A stretch of 64,000 nt of DNA from Oceanidesulfovibrio marinus (GTDB lineage: Bacteria > Desulfobacterota > Desulfovibrionia > Desulfovibrionales > Desulfovibrionaceae), in NCBI RefSeq assembly GCF_013085545.1, contig NZ_CP039543.1, positions 1,612,001 to 1,676,000 of the forward strand, in the 5' to 3' direction. Position 1 is the first letter of the stretch; every line of letters begins with the position of its first letter. Below, piece after piece: positions 43,823-52,388 of the stretch. The position numbers were made by a program, and so were the translations under genes. The notes beneath the pieces are model-generated. The model did no database searches, had not been told where the DNA came from, and was given only the letters and a program-made list of their open reading frames with translations.

Positions 43823-44011
43823 TTATATCATCCCAAAGTGCCGAAAAGCCGCCTCTATTTGAGAGACCCTACCCGTTGGGCAAGGGTGCGTCCGGTTCGA
43901 ATTGACTGGCGCCAACCCGTGCATTTCCTTCACATGTGCAACCCAACAGGTCTTTACCCCCTGACCATAATTCTGCCGAACCCAATCCTGTATTTGACGA
44001 TATGTAGCCAA
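43823..44011 (-). CDS. Conserved 62-residue small protein, TTG start
   Basis: The peptide MATYRQIQDWVRQNYGQGVK..., with TCWVAHVKEMHGL in the middle and ending AAFRHFGMI, resembles a short protein found in many bacteria (YKTCWIAHVKE and FRHFGMI are its constant parts in my memory). The function is not known to me. Translation begins at TTG, placed 6 bases after a strong AGGAGG. The middle part appears shortened relative to relatives. Confidence 0.65.
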   Translation of the reverse strand: MATYRQIQDWVRQNYGQGVKTCWVAHVKEMHGLAPVNSNRTHPCPTGRVSQIEAAFRHFGMI

Positions 44012-44053
44012 TCTTTTCCTCCTATCTCAACCTATTGAGCTGCATTAGCGATA

Positions 44054-45076
44054 TCATTCCGCCGCCTCGGCCACCTGCTCCGCCAGCGTCAGGAGCTGCC
44101 GGCTGTCGTGGAGCCCGTCGATGAACCGTTCCGGAATCCCGCCCAATCCGACCACAGCACCGGACATGGCGCCGGTCAGAGCGGCGCGCGCCATGTTGTT
44201 GCCACCGCTGTTGACGGCGTGGAGCACGGCGGATTCGAAGTCGCCCTCGAACCGGGCGGCAAAGTAGACGGCCGCCGGCATGAGCGATGCCAACGGGCAG
44301 GCCAGGCCGTATAGCCGCGCCGCTTTCCACGCCGGCTCGATGGCGATGGCCGGGTCCTTTGCGCACTCGCTGATCCAGGTGACATTGAGCACGTCGTCGA
44401 TGAAGCCGTACTCGACGGTCTCTGCCGGAACCGGCATGGCCAGGGACTTGCCGGCATCGCGCAGCCCGTTCATCACATGTTGCTTGGCGTCCGGCATCGA
44501 TGCGCCGTTAACCAGCGCATGGACCAGCAGGCCAAAGGCCACGGACCGGCCCGCCGTCTCGGCGGCGCGGTGGGTGAGGATCACGTTGGCTGTGATCGCA
44601 TCGTAGCAGGCGCCCATATCCCCGGCGTAGCGTCCGGCCAGCACAGGCACGCGGATCGCGGCCTCGGCCGTGCTCGCCAGACTGCCGGACTGCCGCCACG
44701 GCTTGTTCACCTTGATCCGCGCGTGCCACACCTCGCGCATGGCCTGGTCTGTGTAGCGGCCCCCCTTGGCCGTACCATCCAGGATTTCGAGCAACGAATC
44801 CACCCGACCGGTGAAGTCGTCCTCGTCATACCCGCCCTTCTCGGCCACGGACTCCAGAAGCATGGCGGTCACCTGGCCGGTCTGCGAGCTTTCGCCCGCC
44901 TTCAGCCCCGCGTGGTAGCGCCCCTGCTTGGGCTCCGTATAACCGTCGATCCAGTCGCCGTAGTCCTGCCGTAACGTGTCGAGATCGTAGTACCAGTGCG
45001 GGCCAACGCCCAGGGCGTCGCCGATAAGCGAGCCCATGATGGTTCCGGCGATGCGTTCCTTGCGGCTCACGGACAT
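44054..45076 (-). CDS. ADP-ribosylglycohydrolase family protein (DraG-like)
   Basis: This 340-residue all-helical enzyme of the DraG/ARH family removes ADP-ribose from proteins or small molecules using two metal ions. Visible motifs are IMGSLIGDALGVGPHWYYDLDTL at the start and NSGGNNMARAALTGAMSGAVVGLGG near residue 300, where metal-binding Asp or Asn residues lie. Some family acids (the second metal Asp) look replaced by Asn, so activity is not certain. Start 45076 follows AAGGAGA. It is a single gene. Confidence 0.85.
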   Translation of the reverse strand: MSVSRKERIAGTIMGSLIGDALGVGPHWYYDLDTLRQDYGDWIDGYTEPKQGRYHAGLKAGESSQTGQVTAMLLESVAEKGGYDEDDFTGRVDSLLEILDGTAKGGRYTDQAMREVWHARIKVNKPWRQSGSLASTAEAAIRVPVLAGRYAGDMGACYDAITANVILTHRAAETAGRSVAFGLLVHALVNGASMPDAKQHVMNGLRDAGKSLAMPVPAETVEYGFIDDVLNVTWISECAKDPAIAIEPAWKAARLYGLACPLASLMPAAVYFAARFEGDFESAVLHAVNSGGNNMARAALTGAMSGAVVGLGGIPERFIDGLHDSRQLLTLAEQVAEAAE

Positions 45077-45504
45077 GTGCAATCTCCTTGTCGCTGCATT
45101 CGGGCAGCGTGTAATCATCCAATCATTTTCGCCGCCTGGCCGTTCCACCTCGCATCAATTGCGCATCGACATCCGGCCGCCGGCGACGGGTCGTCTCAAC
45201 ATACACGGGAGCAGCGCCACGCAACTCCCTGCCGTTGTTTATCGCAGCAGCGCTCCGCCGTGGCGATGGGTAGATAAAGGCGATGCATTTGCATCGATGC
45301 GCGCGTGCAGCATGGTGCTCGATCATGACCCGGTGCTTTGCAGGATATTGCAGAAGGTCAGGATGACCATTGCATGGACGGCGATATCCCCGCCATGATA
45401 TACGTATTTATTGGAATGCTCGCCCGTGGGTTTCGCTCCCCGGCCGCCCTCAGGCGTTACGATACCATACAACGATACGTTCAAACAGCTCTGGGAGATA
45501 CGAT
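45077..45504. other. 428-base divergent intergenic region
   Basis: It separates the ADP-ribosylglycohydrolase gene and the HdeD-like gene. ACGATAC is repeated at 45459-45465 and 45471-45477, close to the HdeD-like gene. No coding frame is convincing. Confidence 0.35.
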
Positions 45505-46053
45505 ATGAACTCCAACCCCGGCTCAATCCTCATGATTCGCGGCGCCGCCGCCATTCTTCTCGGCCTTTTCGCCCTGCTCTGGCCCGGCATCGGTCTGTTG
45601 CTGCTGCTTCTTCTGGTGGGCGCGTACGCTTTGGTGGACGGCGTCCTGGCCCTGTGGACCGCATGGACCCGGCGCCGCCAGGGCATGGGGCACGGTCTTG
45701 TGGTCATCGAGGGCGTGGCCGGCGTGCTGCTCGGTCTGATGCTGCTCTTTGCGCCCGGCTTCTCCAGCCTCGTGCTGATCACGGCCGTGGCCATCTGGGC
45801 GCTGATCACCGGTTTCGCCCAGCTGATGGACGCCTTCAGCCCGGTGGAACGCTCCCGCACCGGAATGCTGGCCCTCAACGCGCCGCGCTGGGCCGTAGGC
45901 CTCAGCGGGTTGTTGTCCATGCTCTTCGGCGTGCTGCTTCTGGCCTGGCCGCGCGCCGGCATCACAGCCATCGTCTGGATCATCGCCTTTTACGCCCTGG
46001 CCGGTGGCGTCATCGTTTTCTATCTGGGCATGCGCCTGCGCAACCGCAGCTGA
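45505..46053 (+). CDS. HdeD/DUF308 family membrane protein
   Basis: This 182-residue, six-helix membrane protein has the DUF308 repeats GAAAILLGLFALLWPG, GVAGVLLGLMLLFAPG and GLLSMLFGVLLLAWPRAG. In E. coli, HdeD contributes to acid resistance at high cell density. GGGAG precedes the start; a strong hairpin terminator follows. Confidence 0.86.
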   Translation: MNSNPGSILMIRGAAAILLGLFALLWPGIGLLLLLLLVGAYALVDGVLALWTAWTRRRQGMGHGLVVIEGVAGVLLGLMLLFAPGFSSLVLITAVAIWALITGFAQLMDAFSPVERSRTGMLALNAPRWAVGLSGLLSMLFGVLLLAWPRAGITAIVWIIAFYALAGGVIVFYLGMRLRNRS

Positions 46054-46086
46054 CCTTCTGCCTCGCCTATCGTTTCCCGCCATTTC

Positions 46087-46131
46087 AAGGGCGCGCCGCA
46101 TCGATTCCCGTCCGATACGGCGCGCCCTTTT
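46087..46131 (+). terminator. Terminator after the HdeD-like gene
   Basis: AAGGGCGCGCCG (46087-46098) pairs with CGGCGCGCCCTT (46118-46129), with further ATCG/CGAT pairing inside and a short T-run. Confidence 0.75.
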
Positions 46132-46273
46132 GCCTATAACACCCAATAATTAAATCACATCAAAAGATTGTCCCCATCACTGATACATACCCTTTACGCC
46201 CCCATGTGATGGTCCTATCACTTTACCATAGGCGGTTTGTTCCCAGCACCCATCAACTCAAAGGGGGTTTGAC

Positions 46274-46693
46274 ATGAAAATCCTGGCTGCAATCGACAAC
46301 TCTGATTTCGCAAAGCATGTTCTGGACAAGGCCATTGATCTTGCACGCACGGAGAACGCCAAGCTGTCCGTAATGACCGTGGTCAACTTCTCTCCGTACT
46401 TCATGGGCGCCGGAGAGATGCCACCTTCCGTGGTGGACAGCGTCCACGCAAATGCCAAGAAGCTCATGAAGCAGGCCGAGCAGCAGGCCAAGGACAAGGG
46501 CGTGACCGTGGATACGATGGTACGGGAAAGCTACTCGCCGGCGGCGGCCATTGTGGAAGATGCGGAAAAGACCAATGTCGACATGATCGTGGTGGGGCAC
46601 AAGGGCGTTTCCGCCATCGAGCGTTTCCTGGTGGGCAGCACGGCCGCCAAGGTGGTTTCCCACGCCCCCTGTTCCGTGCTTGTGGTCCGCTGA
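46274..46693 (+). CDS. Universal stress protein (UspA family)
   Basis: This 139-residue UspA-fold protein begins MKILAAIDNSDFAKHVLDKA and has the ATP-binding loop G-x2-G-x9-G-S/T (VGHKGVSAIERFLVGSTAAKVVSHAPC). It probably binds ATP and acts in stress adaptation. AAAGGGGG precedes the start. The FmdB-like zinc-ribbon gene follows after 40 bases. Confidence 0.92.
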   Translation: MKILAAIDNSDFAKHVLDKAIDLARTENAKLSVMTVVNFSPYFMGAGEMPPSVVDSVHANAKKLMKQAEQQAKDKGVTVDTMVRESYSPAAAIVEDAEKTNVDMIVVGHKGVSAIERFLVGSTAAKVVSHAPCSVLVVR

Positions 46694-46733
46694 CCAAGAC
46701 TGTGTCGGGGCTCATGGCAAGGAGGCTGTTTCC

Positions 46734-46898
46734 ATGCCCATGTACGAGTACCTGTGCAATGAATGCGGCGCCGTGTTCACCGAGATTCTGACGGTGGCGG
46801 AGATGGAGAAGCGCAAGATGCCGTGTCCCAAGTGCAAATCAAAGGACGTGAAACGCATCGTGTCGCACATCCATACGATAACGACCAAGAAGAGTTGA
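46734..46898 (+). CDS. FmdB-type zinc-ribbon small protein
   Basis: This 54-residue zinc ribbon begins MPMYEYLCNECGAVFTEI and has a second CPKC pair, typical of FmdB-family putative regulatory proteins. AAGGAGG lies upstream. It is probably in the same transcript as the universal stress protein. Function unknown. Confidence 0.88.
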   Translation: MPMYEYLCNECGAVFTEILTVAEMEKRKMPCPKCKSKDVKRIVSHIHTITTKKS

Positions 46899-47213
46899 GC
46901 ATCGTGCGCAGATATCGACGGGATTGACGCCGCGATTGGCGGCGAAACTGGACTGCGGCCATTCGCAGAGCAGCCAAACGGCCTTCCCGGAGGGCGAGCC
47001 TCTCCAGAGCAGGAGAAACCCAATGCAAGGGGACGCGATACGCACCGCGCCCCCTGTTTTTTTAGAAGCCTTCTCAAAAATGCTCTTTCGCCCCGTGGCA
47101 GCGTCAGGCTCGCCCACACGAAGGTCGAATATTATTGGATATGCTCCCTCCGCGTGGAACTCGCCTTCCTTGCCACAAGCCAAAACTTCTATTGTTGAGA
47201 TGACTTCTACCAG
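46899..47213. other. 315-base intergenic region with dispersed repeat copy B
   Basis: It separates the FmdB-type and ferredoxin genes. The right half is the second copy of the dispersed repeat; the left half is unremarkable. Confidence 0.4.
47077..47176. repeat. Dispersed intergenic repeat, copy B
   Basis: It starts AAAATGCTCTTTCGCCCCGT and aligns with 39686-39785. Shared blocks are the first 24 bases and GGTCGAATAT, after which the copies diverge. Confidence 0.6.
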
Positions 47214-47811
<598 letters not shown>

Positions 47812-48162
47812 ATGGCCAATCAGGATTTCCCCGGTGTTTGCTACGCAGGCTGCCAGGATAAGGATTGCAAAATCACCCCCATGGACACCGACGCCGCCAA
47901 TGAACGCGTGACCAAGCTGCCCACGGGGTACACCAAGACTCTGGTCAAGAGCCTGGCCTACGCCTTTCCGGACAAGCTGAGCGACGAGGCCGACGCCTAC
48001 ATGGTGTTCGACGCCATGAAGGCCGTCATCACCAACGTGCTCAAGAACAGCGACGTGATTGAGCTCGAAGGCCTGGGCGAGTTCCGCGTGGACCCGGCCG
48101 GCGGCCGCAAGCACGTGGTCTTCACCCCCACCCGCGCCCTGGAGGATGCGGTCAACGAGTAG
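47812..48162 (+). CDS. HU/IHF-like DNA-binding protein with Cys-rich N-terminus
   Basis: This 116-residue protein has an HU-like domain in residues about 40-115 (KTLVKSLAYAFPDKLSDEADAYMVFDAMKAVITNVL, then LEGLGEFRVDPAGGRK, the beta-arm region). The N-terminal 25 residues contain three cysteines (CYAGCQDKDCK), which normal HU lacks, and could bind metal or respond to redox. AAGGAG lies upstream. The typical proline-tipped arm of HU is not obvious, so a divergent paralog is likely. Confidence 0.65.
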   Translation: MANQDFPGVCYAGCQDKDCKITPMDTDAANERVTKLPTGYTKTLVKSLAYAFPDKLSDEADAYMVFDAMKAVITNVLKNSDVIELEGLGEFRVDPAGGRKHVVFTPTRALEDAVNE

Positions 48163-48185
48163 CCGCCCCCGAACCACCAGCAGAA

Positions 48186-48218
48186 AAGGCCGGCGTCCTG
48201 GATGGGGCGCCGGCTTTC
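48186..48218. terminator. Bidirectional terminator between HU-like gene and cooC
   Basis: GCCGGCG (48189-48195) pairs with CGCCGGC (48208-48214), flanked by AAAA and TTT, so it can serve both convergent genes. Confidence 0.7.
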
Positions 48219-48300
48219 GTATCGTATACAGTGCGGCTCGCTCCGGCAGGCAGGGCAACGACGCCCCGCAACCGCCCACAAGCCTCTGCGAATGATGGCC

Positions 48301-49077
48301 CTACTTCCGCCGGCCTTCCTCCAGCATTGCGAACAGCGACCCCACCCGCGCATCGATATCCTCCTGCTCCGGCAGGTCGAGCACGGACGGCGATTCGAGC
48401 TGGCGCTCCACCAGACCCTGCATGGGCGGGAAGGTCACGACGCGGTCCGGCAAGCCCTCAACAGCCAGTGACGCCGGGGCCGAAGCCACGCGGTTCAAGA
48501 CGAGCACCTGGTTGTCGAGCCCCAGCTCGCCGGCCAGCCGGCTGATGGAGGCGGCCGTTTCCAGACCGCGGAAGCTGGGCTCGCTGACCACCACCAGGCC
48601 GTCCACGCCCTCGATGGCGCCGCGGCCCAGGTGCTCCACCCCGGCCTCCAGATCCACCACCACGTAGTCGTTGCGCTCCAGAAAAAGGTGCGCCAGCAGC
48701 GCCTTGAGCAGTGCATTGGCCGCGCAGGCGCAGCCGCTTCCGGCCGCGGCCACCGTGCCCATCACCAGCAGCTTCTTGCTGCCGGAGCCATTGCCGCCGG
48801 ACACGGGCGCGTCCACGGCCAGGCTCTCCGGCAAGTCGTCCACCTGCGCCGAGATGGCGAGAAGCCCCTGACCGATGCGCTCCCGCACCAGGTCCTCGCG
48901 GGTGACCAGCGGCGCCGGCAGCGATGCCGACAGCAGGCCCGAGGCCTGTCCCAGGGACAATGCCGTGTCAGCGTCGAGCATCCAGACGTGCGCGCCCTGA
49001 CGCGCCAGATAGTCCGACACCCACGCCGCCAGTGTCGTCTTGCCCACGCCGCCCTTTCCGGCGAACGCGATCTTCAT
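48301..49077 (-). CDS. cooC: CooC, nickel-insertion ATPase for CO dehydrogenase
   Basis: This 258-residue MinD-type ATPase begins MKIAFAGKGGVGKTTLAAWV (deviant Walker A) and has the CxC motif (GSGCACAANALL), which forms a metal site at the dimer interface in CooC. It loads nickel into the C-cluster of CooS. It follows cooS on the same strand after 252 bases, which contain palindromic repeats. The start is ATG 49077. Confidence 0.92.
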   Translation of the reverse strand: MKIAFAGKGGVGKTTLAAWVSDYLARQGAHVWMLDADTALSLGQASGLLSASLPAPLVTREDLVRERIGQGLLAISAQVDDLPESLAVDAPVSGGNGSGSKKLLVMGTVAAAGSGCACAANALLKALLAHLFLERNDYVVVDLEAGVEHLGRGAIEGVDGLVVVSEPSFRGLETAASISRLAGELGLDNQVLVLNRVASAPASLAVEGLPDRVVTFPPMQGLVERQLESPSVLDLPEQEDIDARVGSLFAMLEEGRRK

Positions 49078-49184
49078 GAGCTCTCCTTGCTGCTGTCCAT
49101 ATGGTTGTGCCTTCGGCGATTGTACAAAGACACGCCTTTGGCAGCTCAAAGCCTTATGCCTCCGGCGGCCGGGGGAACCAGCCA

Positions 49185-49320
49185 CCGAGGGGCGCTGCCC
49201 CTCGTGCACCCCGCCAGGGAGCTTAGCTCCCTGGACCCGTAACGGGTCCAGGAGACCCAGAAAGGGGTCAAGGGGCCTGGGCCCCTTGCGGGGTTGAAGG
49301 GCAGCGCCCCTCAACTGCCA
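49185..49320. repeat. Palindromic repeat cluster between cooS and cooC
   Basis: A row of small GC palindromes is visible: GAGGGGCGCTGCCCCTC, CAGGGAGCTTAGCTCCCTGG, ACCCGTAACGGGT, AAGGGGCCTGGGCCCCTT and AGGGGCGCTGCCCTT-like. Such clusters are common in Desulfovibrio intergenic DNA. It may stabilise cooS mRNA and lower cooC expression. Confidence 0.6.
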
Positions 49321-49329
49321 GAGAGCCTC

Positions 49330-51216
49330 CTACGTCAGCCCCAGGCCGGTGCGCTTGGCCTGGATGCGCGCATCGATCTGCTCAGCCGCCTTGAAGGGGT
49401 CGGGCTCCACGATGAAGTGCGCGCCCACCACGTCGTCCAGGCCGCCCAGGGCGAGGTTGGTGACGGTCTCGCTGCCGGTGATGTGCGGCGGCAGGCCCAG
49501 GTGGGTAAAGATGCCGCTGGCCACGGCGTACAGGCCGATGGCGGCCGCCTTTTCCGAGTACCACTCCGGCGCGCTGGCGGCCACGGGCAGGTCGGCGATG
49601 TCCACGCCCAGGGCGTTGGCCAGCACGGCGCAGAGGTGGATGATGCGTGCGTTGTCCACGCAGCTGCCCACGTGCAGCACCGGCGGAATGCCCAGGGATT
49701 CGCACACGGCCTTGAGCCCGTCGCCGGCCTGGGACGCGGCTTCCGGCATGAGCAGGCCGGCCTTGCCCAGGGCCGAGGTGGCGCAGCCGGTGCAGAGCAC
49801 CAGGATGTCGCGCTTGATGAGCTCCTTGGCCAGGTTTGTGTGCACGTAGTCCTGCTTCAGCTTGGGGTTGTTGCAGCCCACGATGCCCACGGCGCCGCGC
49901 ACGGAGCCGGCCTTGATCGCCTCGATGAGCGGGTCGGGCGTGCCGCCCAGAGCGCCCAGGATGGCCTCGTTGGAGAAGCCGGTCATCATCTGCATGGGTC
50001 CCTGGGGAATCTGCACGCGGCTCTGGTCGCGCTCGGTGAAGGCCTCGATGGCCATGCGCACAACCTGGTCCGCCTTCTCGCGAGCATTCTTGTAGTTGAA
50101 CTCCACGTGCTCCGCGCCGGTGAAGTGCGCCTTGTTGGAGGTGGAGACGAACTTGGTGTGGTAGCAGTGCGAGATGGTCACCAGGCTGGGCATGATGCAC
50201 TGGTAGTCCACCAGCATCAGGTCCACGGCGCCGGTCACGATGGTCAGCTCGGTCATCAGGTGGTTGCCGGCCATGGGCACGCCCTGGCGCATGAGCAGCT
50301 CGTTGCCCGTGCAGCAGAGCCCGGCCACGTTGATGCCTGCCGCGCCGGCGGACTTGGCCGCCTGGATGAACGTCTCGTCGCGGGCCGAGGCGAGCAGCAT
50401 CTCGGAGACGATGGGGCTGTGGCCATGGACCAGGATGTTCACGTGGTCCTTTTTAAGCACGCCCAGGTTCACCTCGGTCATGCCCGGCTTGGGCGTGCCG
50501 AAGACGATGTCCGAGATCTCGGTGGCGATCATGGAGCCGCCCCAGCCATCGGACAGGGAAGTGCGCGCCGCGTGCAGGCAGATGCTCACCGCGTCGCTGT
50601 CCACGCCCATGTGGGTACGGTGCATCATCTCCACCACTTCCCAGTCCACGCCGCGGGGGGCGATGCCCACCTTTTCCCAGAGCTCGCGGCGTTTTTCCGG
50701 CACGCGCGCGGCAAAGGAAAGCCGCTTATTGGAGCCGAAGCCATAGTCGCGGGTGAAGAGCGCGGCCAGCTCGGCCGCGATGGCCTTGTCGTCCTTGTCG
50801 TCCGTGCTGAGGCCTACCTCGCCGGCGATGCGCCGCAGCTTGTCGCTGTCTTTGATAACGTAGTCTGTGGTCTCGCCGGCTCCGATGGCGGCCAGGGTCT
50901 CGACCAGGTCACGCCCGTGGTCCGAGTGCGAGGCAGCGCCGGCGGCCACGAACCGGCCGAAGTTGCGCGCCACGGTCAGGTCGGCGTCGGCGCCGCATAC
51001 GCCGTGGGCCTTCTTTTCGCTGTCCGGCTTGATCCGGCACGGACCCATGACGCATTTCTTGCAGGTCAGGCCAGTTTCGCAAAACTTGCAATGGGGGGTC
51101 TGTCCTTCGAGGCGGTCCCAGACGGTCTGGATGCCCTCGGCCTCCGCCTTGCGGATCATGGCCTTGGCGTCATCCCACAGAGTCAGATCGTCGATGCCCC
51201 GTTTTTCCTTTGCCAT
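49330..51216 (-). CDS. cooS: CooS, anaerobic Ni-Fe-S carbon-monoxide dehydrogenase
   Basis: This 628-residue catalytic subunit oxidises CO to CO2 in the cytoplasm. The B/D-cluster cysteines are in CKFCETGLTCKKCVMGPCRI near residues 50-70. C-cluster ligands lie in the later cysteines (CCTGNELLMRQG, GCNNPK, CTGCATSALGKAGLLM, GSCVDNARI). GGGAGG precedes ATG 51216. It is followed by cooC and preceded by cooA with a CooA box, so it is CO-induced. No cooF or hydrogenase subunit is in the window. Confidence 0.96.
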   Translation of the reverse strand: MAKEKRGIDDLTLWDDAKAMIRKAEAEGIQTVWDRLEGQTPHCKFCETGLTCKKCVMGPCRIKPDSEKKAHGVCGADADLTVARNFGRFVAAGAASHSDHGRDLVETLAAIGAGETTDYVIKDSDKLRRIAGEVGLSTDDKDDKAIAAELAALFTRDYGFGSNKRLSFAARVPEKRRELWEKVGIAPRGVDWEVVEMMHRTHMGVDSDAVSICLHAARTSLSDGWGGSMIATEISDIVFGTPKPGMTEVNLGVLKKDHVNILVHGHSPIVSEMLLASARDETFIQAAKSAGAAGINVAGLCCTGNELLMRQGVPMAGNHLMTELTIVTGAVDLMLVDYQCIMPSLVTISHCYHTKFVSTSNKAHFTGAEHVEFNYKNAREKADQVVRMAIEAFTERDQSRVQIPQGPMQMMTGFSNEAILGALGGTPDPLIEAIKAGSVRGAVGIVGCNNPKLKQDYVHTNLAKELIKRDILVLCTGCATSALGKAGLLMPEAASQAGDGLKAVCESLGIPPVLHVGSCVDNARIIHLCAVLANALGVDIADLPVAASAPEWYSEKAAAIGLYAVASGIFTHLGLPPHITGSETVTNLALGGLDDVVGAHFIVEPDPFKAAEQIDARIQAKRTGLGLT

Positions 51217-51322
51217 ACGTACCTCCCGCGTTTCACGTTGCGTCATTCCGGTGTGAAAAACGCATTCCGTGTCCGTTCTTTCCTCGTCAATGGGGACGAT
51301 ACGTGGTTTCGGCTATCGTGTT

Positions 51323-51338
51323 TGTCGCATGCCCGACA
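51323..51338 (-). promoter_or_regulatory. CooA-binding site upstream of cooS
   Basis: TGTCGCATGCCCGACA is a perfect TGTCG-N6-CGACA palindrome, matching the known CooA operator type. It lies 107 bases upstream of the cooS start. A direct repeat CGACACTT is at 51334-51341 and 51344-51351. Confidence 0.8.
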
Positions 51339-51354
51339 CTTCGCGACACTTTTT

Positions 51355-52038
51355 TCACTTTTCCGTGGGGCAAAACTCCACAAGGCCAGCGGCGCAACGC
51401 AATCCGTCCAGATCCGGCAGGAAAAAGACGCCGCGGCCGCGCTTTTCCAGAAGGCCCTGCCGGGCAAACTCGGTGATCAGGGTCGAGACGGTCTGGCGCG
51501 AGGCGCCCACGGCGTCGGCCACCTGCTGCATGGTCAGGCCCAGACGGATCTCCACGCCGTTGGCCTCGCCATGGCTCAGGCGCTCGGCGCGCGACTGGGC
51601 GAGCAGAAGCTGGGCCAGCCGCTCGGACGAGCTCTGGAACGCCAGGCTGCGGATGGTTTCGAAGGAGTTGCTGAGCATTTGCCCCAGCACGCGAACCATG
51701 GTCTTGGTGAACTCCGGCACGTCCACCAGCCGGCGGCTCACCTCGTTCACCGGCGTGACCAGCAGTTCCACGGGCTGGTCCATGGCCTCCACATAGGTGC
51801 CGCTGTGGGTGGCGTAGATGTCGCCGGGGCCCAGAATGGCCAGGGTGAACTCCTTGCGCTCGCACGAAAGGAACACCCGGACCACGCCGGAACGGATCAC
51901 GAAGACCAGATTCTCGTGGGAGTCCGGGCTATACAGGAGAGCGCCGGCAGGCAGGGAGCGCGCATGGAAAAGCTCGCGCAGCACGGCATGTTCGGGACGC
52001 TCCAGCTCTGCCAGGAGATCGATTTCCGAAAAACGCAT
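51355..52038 (-). CDS. cooA: CooA, heme-based CO-sensing Crp/Fnr-family activator
   Basis: This 227-residue CRP-fold regulator has the CooA heme-pocket segment GDIYATHSGTYVEA, with His78 aligned to the R. rubrum heme ligand His77. R. rubrum Cys75, the ferric-heme ligand, is here Ala76. The C-terminal helix-turn-helix is MQQVADAVGASRQTVSTLITEF. GAGGAG precedes ATG 52038. It sits upstream of cooS in the same direction, with a CooA box between. Confidence 0.9.
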   Translation of the reverse strand: MRFSEIDLLAELERPEHAVLRELFHARSLPAGALLYSPDSHENLVFVIRSGVVRVFLSCERKEFTLAILGPGDIYATHSGTYVEAMDQPVELLVTPVNEVSRRLVDVPEFTKTMVRVLGQMLSNSFETIRSLAFQSSSERLAQLLLAQSRAERLSHGEANGVEIRLGLTMQQVADAVGASRQTVSTLITEFARQGLLEKRGRGVFFLPDLDGLRCAAGLVEFCPTEK

Positions 52039-52388
52039 GGACTCCTCGTATGTGCGCGAAAAGGGTTGGGGATCACTCCGATTCCTGGTGCGGACAAGTA
52101 TGATAAAATACTGCCTGACACCCTTCTTGTAAATCCGGCCCGGCAACCCGCGTGCCCTCTCGATTCGTTCCCGCGCCGCGTTCTCTTGCTCCCAATGAAT
52201 TCCCCCATGGAATTCGCCCTTTTCCACAGCTCCGCCATGCACTTTTGCGAGTAATGGGTGTACTATCGCCACATAGCAAACTCGGGCGGCTCAGGGTCGT
52301 CTCGTTCTCCGTGCTCCCATGCGAAACTGCCGGCAGCTTACTCCGGCGGGAAGCTCGCGCTACGCCACCTTCTGGAGGGAATATCTCG
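52039..52388. other. 350-base divergent intergenic region
   Basis: It separates cooA and the UPF0104 gene. It holds their promoters. No hairpin or reading frame of note was seen. Confidence 0.35.

Noticed and set aside
49294-52254. A 986-codon open frame on the plus strand across cooS and cooA
   Set aside because: It is antisense to well-supported genes, and its composition (His-, Gly-, Ala- and Arg-rich without domains) is that of a shadow frame caused by high third-position GC.
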